Source: Cohnella lupini
GTDB lineage: Bacteria > Bacillota > Bacilli > Paenibacillales > Paenibacillaceae
Length of the DNA: 64,000 bases
Direction of reading: 5' to 3'
NCBI RefSeq assembly: GCF_003386205.1
Contig: NZ_QRDY01000001.1
Location: forward strand, 496,001-560,000
Positions 63,106-64,000 of this stretch are shown here, in pieces. The position numbers and the translations under genes are program-made. The notes under the pieces were generated by a model, which ran no database searches, was not told the DNA's origin, and saw only the letters and a list, made by a program, of their open reading frames with translations. Positions within the stretch are counted from its first letter, which is position 1. Every line of letters begins with the position of its first letter.

Positions 63106-64000
63106 TTGGTAGATGTACTTTCGCAGAATGAGATCGATGCGTTATTGGCGGCGCTCTCTTCGGGAGAAATGGATGCGGAAGAGCTTAAGAAAGAGGATAC
63201 GCAGAAAAAGGTGCGTGCGTACGACTTTAAACGCGCGACGCGCTTTTCTAAAGATCATATTCGCAGCTTGACCCGTATTCACGAGAACTTCGCGCGATTC
63301 TTAACAACATATTTCTCCGCTCAGCTTAGAACGTTCGTTCAAATTAACGTCGTTCAAGTAGAGCAGCTGCCTTACGACGAGTTCATCCGTTCCATTCCTA
63401 AGATGACGATACTCAACATCTTCGAAGCGGAGCCGCTGGAAGGACGAATGGTTCTAGAGGTACATCCCAATGTCGCTTTCGCCATGCTCGATAGGCTACT
63501 GGGTGGCGGTGGAACGGCTCCGAGCAAGATCGGCAGCTTGACGGAAATCGAAACGATCATCATGGAGAAAATTTTCAGCAGAGCTTTCGAAAGCTTGCAA
63601 GAAGCCTGGAAAACGATTATCGACATACAGCCGCGGATGGAAGCTCTTGAAACGAATCCGCAGTTCATGCAAATCGTCTCTCCGAATGAAACGATCGCGC
63701 TCATTTCTCTTAGCACGAAAATCGGAGATACGACGGGAATGATTAATCTATGTATTCCTCATGTCGTCATCGAGCCGATCATGCCGAGACTTTCCGTGCA
63801 TCATTGGTTCGTTTCCCAGAAGAAAACCCGGGCGCCGGAAGAGCAACAGTTACTTGAACTAAGGGTACATAAAGCCAAACTTCCGATAGTCGCGGAGCTT
63901 GGAACTTCACAAATATCCGTCCAGGAATTCTTGAACCTCTCGATTGGAGACGTTATTGCTTTGCATAAGCCAACAGAAGAAGGTCTGGAAGTGAAAGTCG
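63106..64000 (+). CDS. fliM: Flagellar motor switch protein FliM (3' end outside window)
   Basis: FliM is the switch protein that binds phosphorylated CheY. The TTG at 63106 follows AAAGGGGTGAGGG. The visible ~298 residues start with the CheY-binding peptide LSQNEIDALLAAL, continue with the middle domain (DFKRATRFSKDHIRSL, MLDRLLGGGGTAP) and enter the C-terminal SpoA-like domain (LELRVHKAKLPIVAELG). The frame is open to the end of the window. Confidence 0.95.
   Translation, partial: MVDVLSQNEIDALLAALSSGEMDAEELKKEDTQKKVRAYDFKRATRFSKDHIRSLTRIHENFARFLTTYFSAQLRTFVQINVVQVEQLPYDEFIRSIPKMTILNIFEAEPLEGRMVLEVHPNVAFAMLDRLLGGGGTAPSKIGSLTEIETIIMEKIFSRAFESLQEAWKTIIDIQPRMEALETNPQFMQIVSPNETIALISLSTKIGDTTGMINLCIPHVVIEPIMPRLSVHHWFVSQKKTRAPEEQQLLELRVHKAKLPIVAELGTSQISVQEFLNLSIGDVIALHKPTEEGLEVKV

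Noticed and set aside
1..64000. tRNA, rRNA, insertion sequence, prophage or integrase genes
   Set aside because: None were found in the window; accessory blocks carry no visible mobility genes.

Overview
The window is a chromosomal segment of a Gram-positive Bacillota bacterium, most likely a member of the Paenibacillaceae (Paenibacillus or Cohnella type). The order smc-ftsY-ylxM-ffh-rpsP-khpA-rimM-trmD-rplS-lepB-rbgA-rnhB-ylqG-ylqH-sucCD-dprA-topA-trmFO-hslVU-codY-flgB...fliM is the conserved Bacillus-type chromosome backbone. Strong Shine-Dalgarno sites, TTG and GTG starts, CodY, HslUV and SwrD agree with this. The family-level placement is an inference; no rRNA is present to confirm it.

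Layout. 1-3573: end of smc and all of ftsY. 3657-5104: a small minus-strand gene, a WYL-domain regulator and a 51-residue reading frame. 5489-21768: one co-directional purine catabolism block of 16 kb (pucR regulator, purine deaminase, xanthine dehydrogenase genes pucABCDE interrupted by a nucleoside-type ABC transporter, OHCU decarboxylase, uricase, HIU hydrolase, allantoate amidohydrolase, ureidoglycine transaminase). It lies between ftsY and ylxM, which are close neighbours in Bacillus. 21976-28166: SRP, ribosome assembly and translation genes. 28309-32573: DCC-family protein, RNase HII, a 51-bp tandem repeat array, the FliK-like/FlhB-like pair ylqG-ylqH and a YraN nuclease-like protein. 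32750-40930: accessory genes (hflK-hflC-alarmone synthetase, comM on the minus strand, a sugar ABC importer without an ATPase, a minus-strand lipoprotein). 41289-51271: sucCD, dprA, topA, trmFO, hslVU, codY. 51527-64000: the flagellar fla/che operon from flgB to a truncated fliM.

How the genes work together. The purine block would import a purine, deaminate it to xanthine, oxidise it to urate and open the ring to allantoin. It would then degrade allantoate to oxalurate, glycine and ammonia. The allantoinase step and a BMP-type binding protein for the transporter are not in the window. The ylqG-ylqH pair duplicates, in reduced form, the hook-length/export-switch partners of the flagellar secretion system encoded at the other end of the window.

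Most notable observations: four exact-period 51-bp repeats at 29609-29812, each carrying a 29-nt near-palindrome; a terminator-shaped hairpin that buries the comM ribosome-binding site; the hflK-hflC-alarmone synthetase gene string; the ylqG-ylqH switch pair; two small genes beside the WYL regulator; and that regulator's missing canonical start codon.
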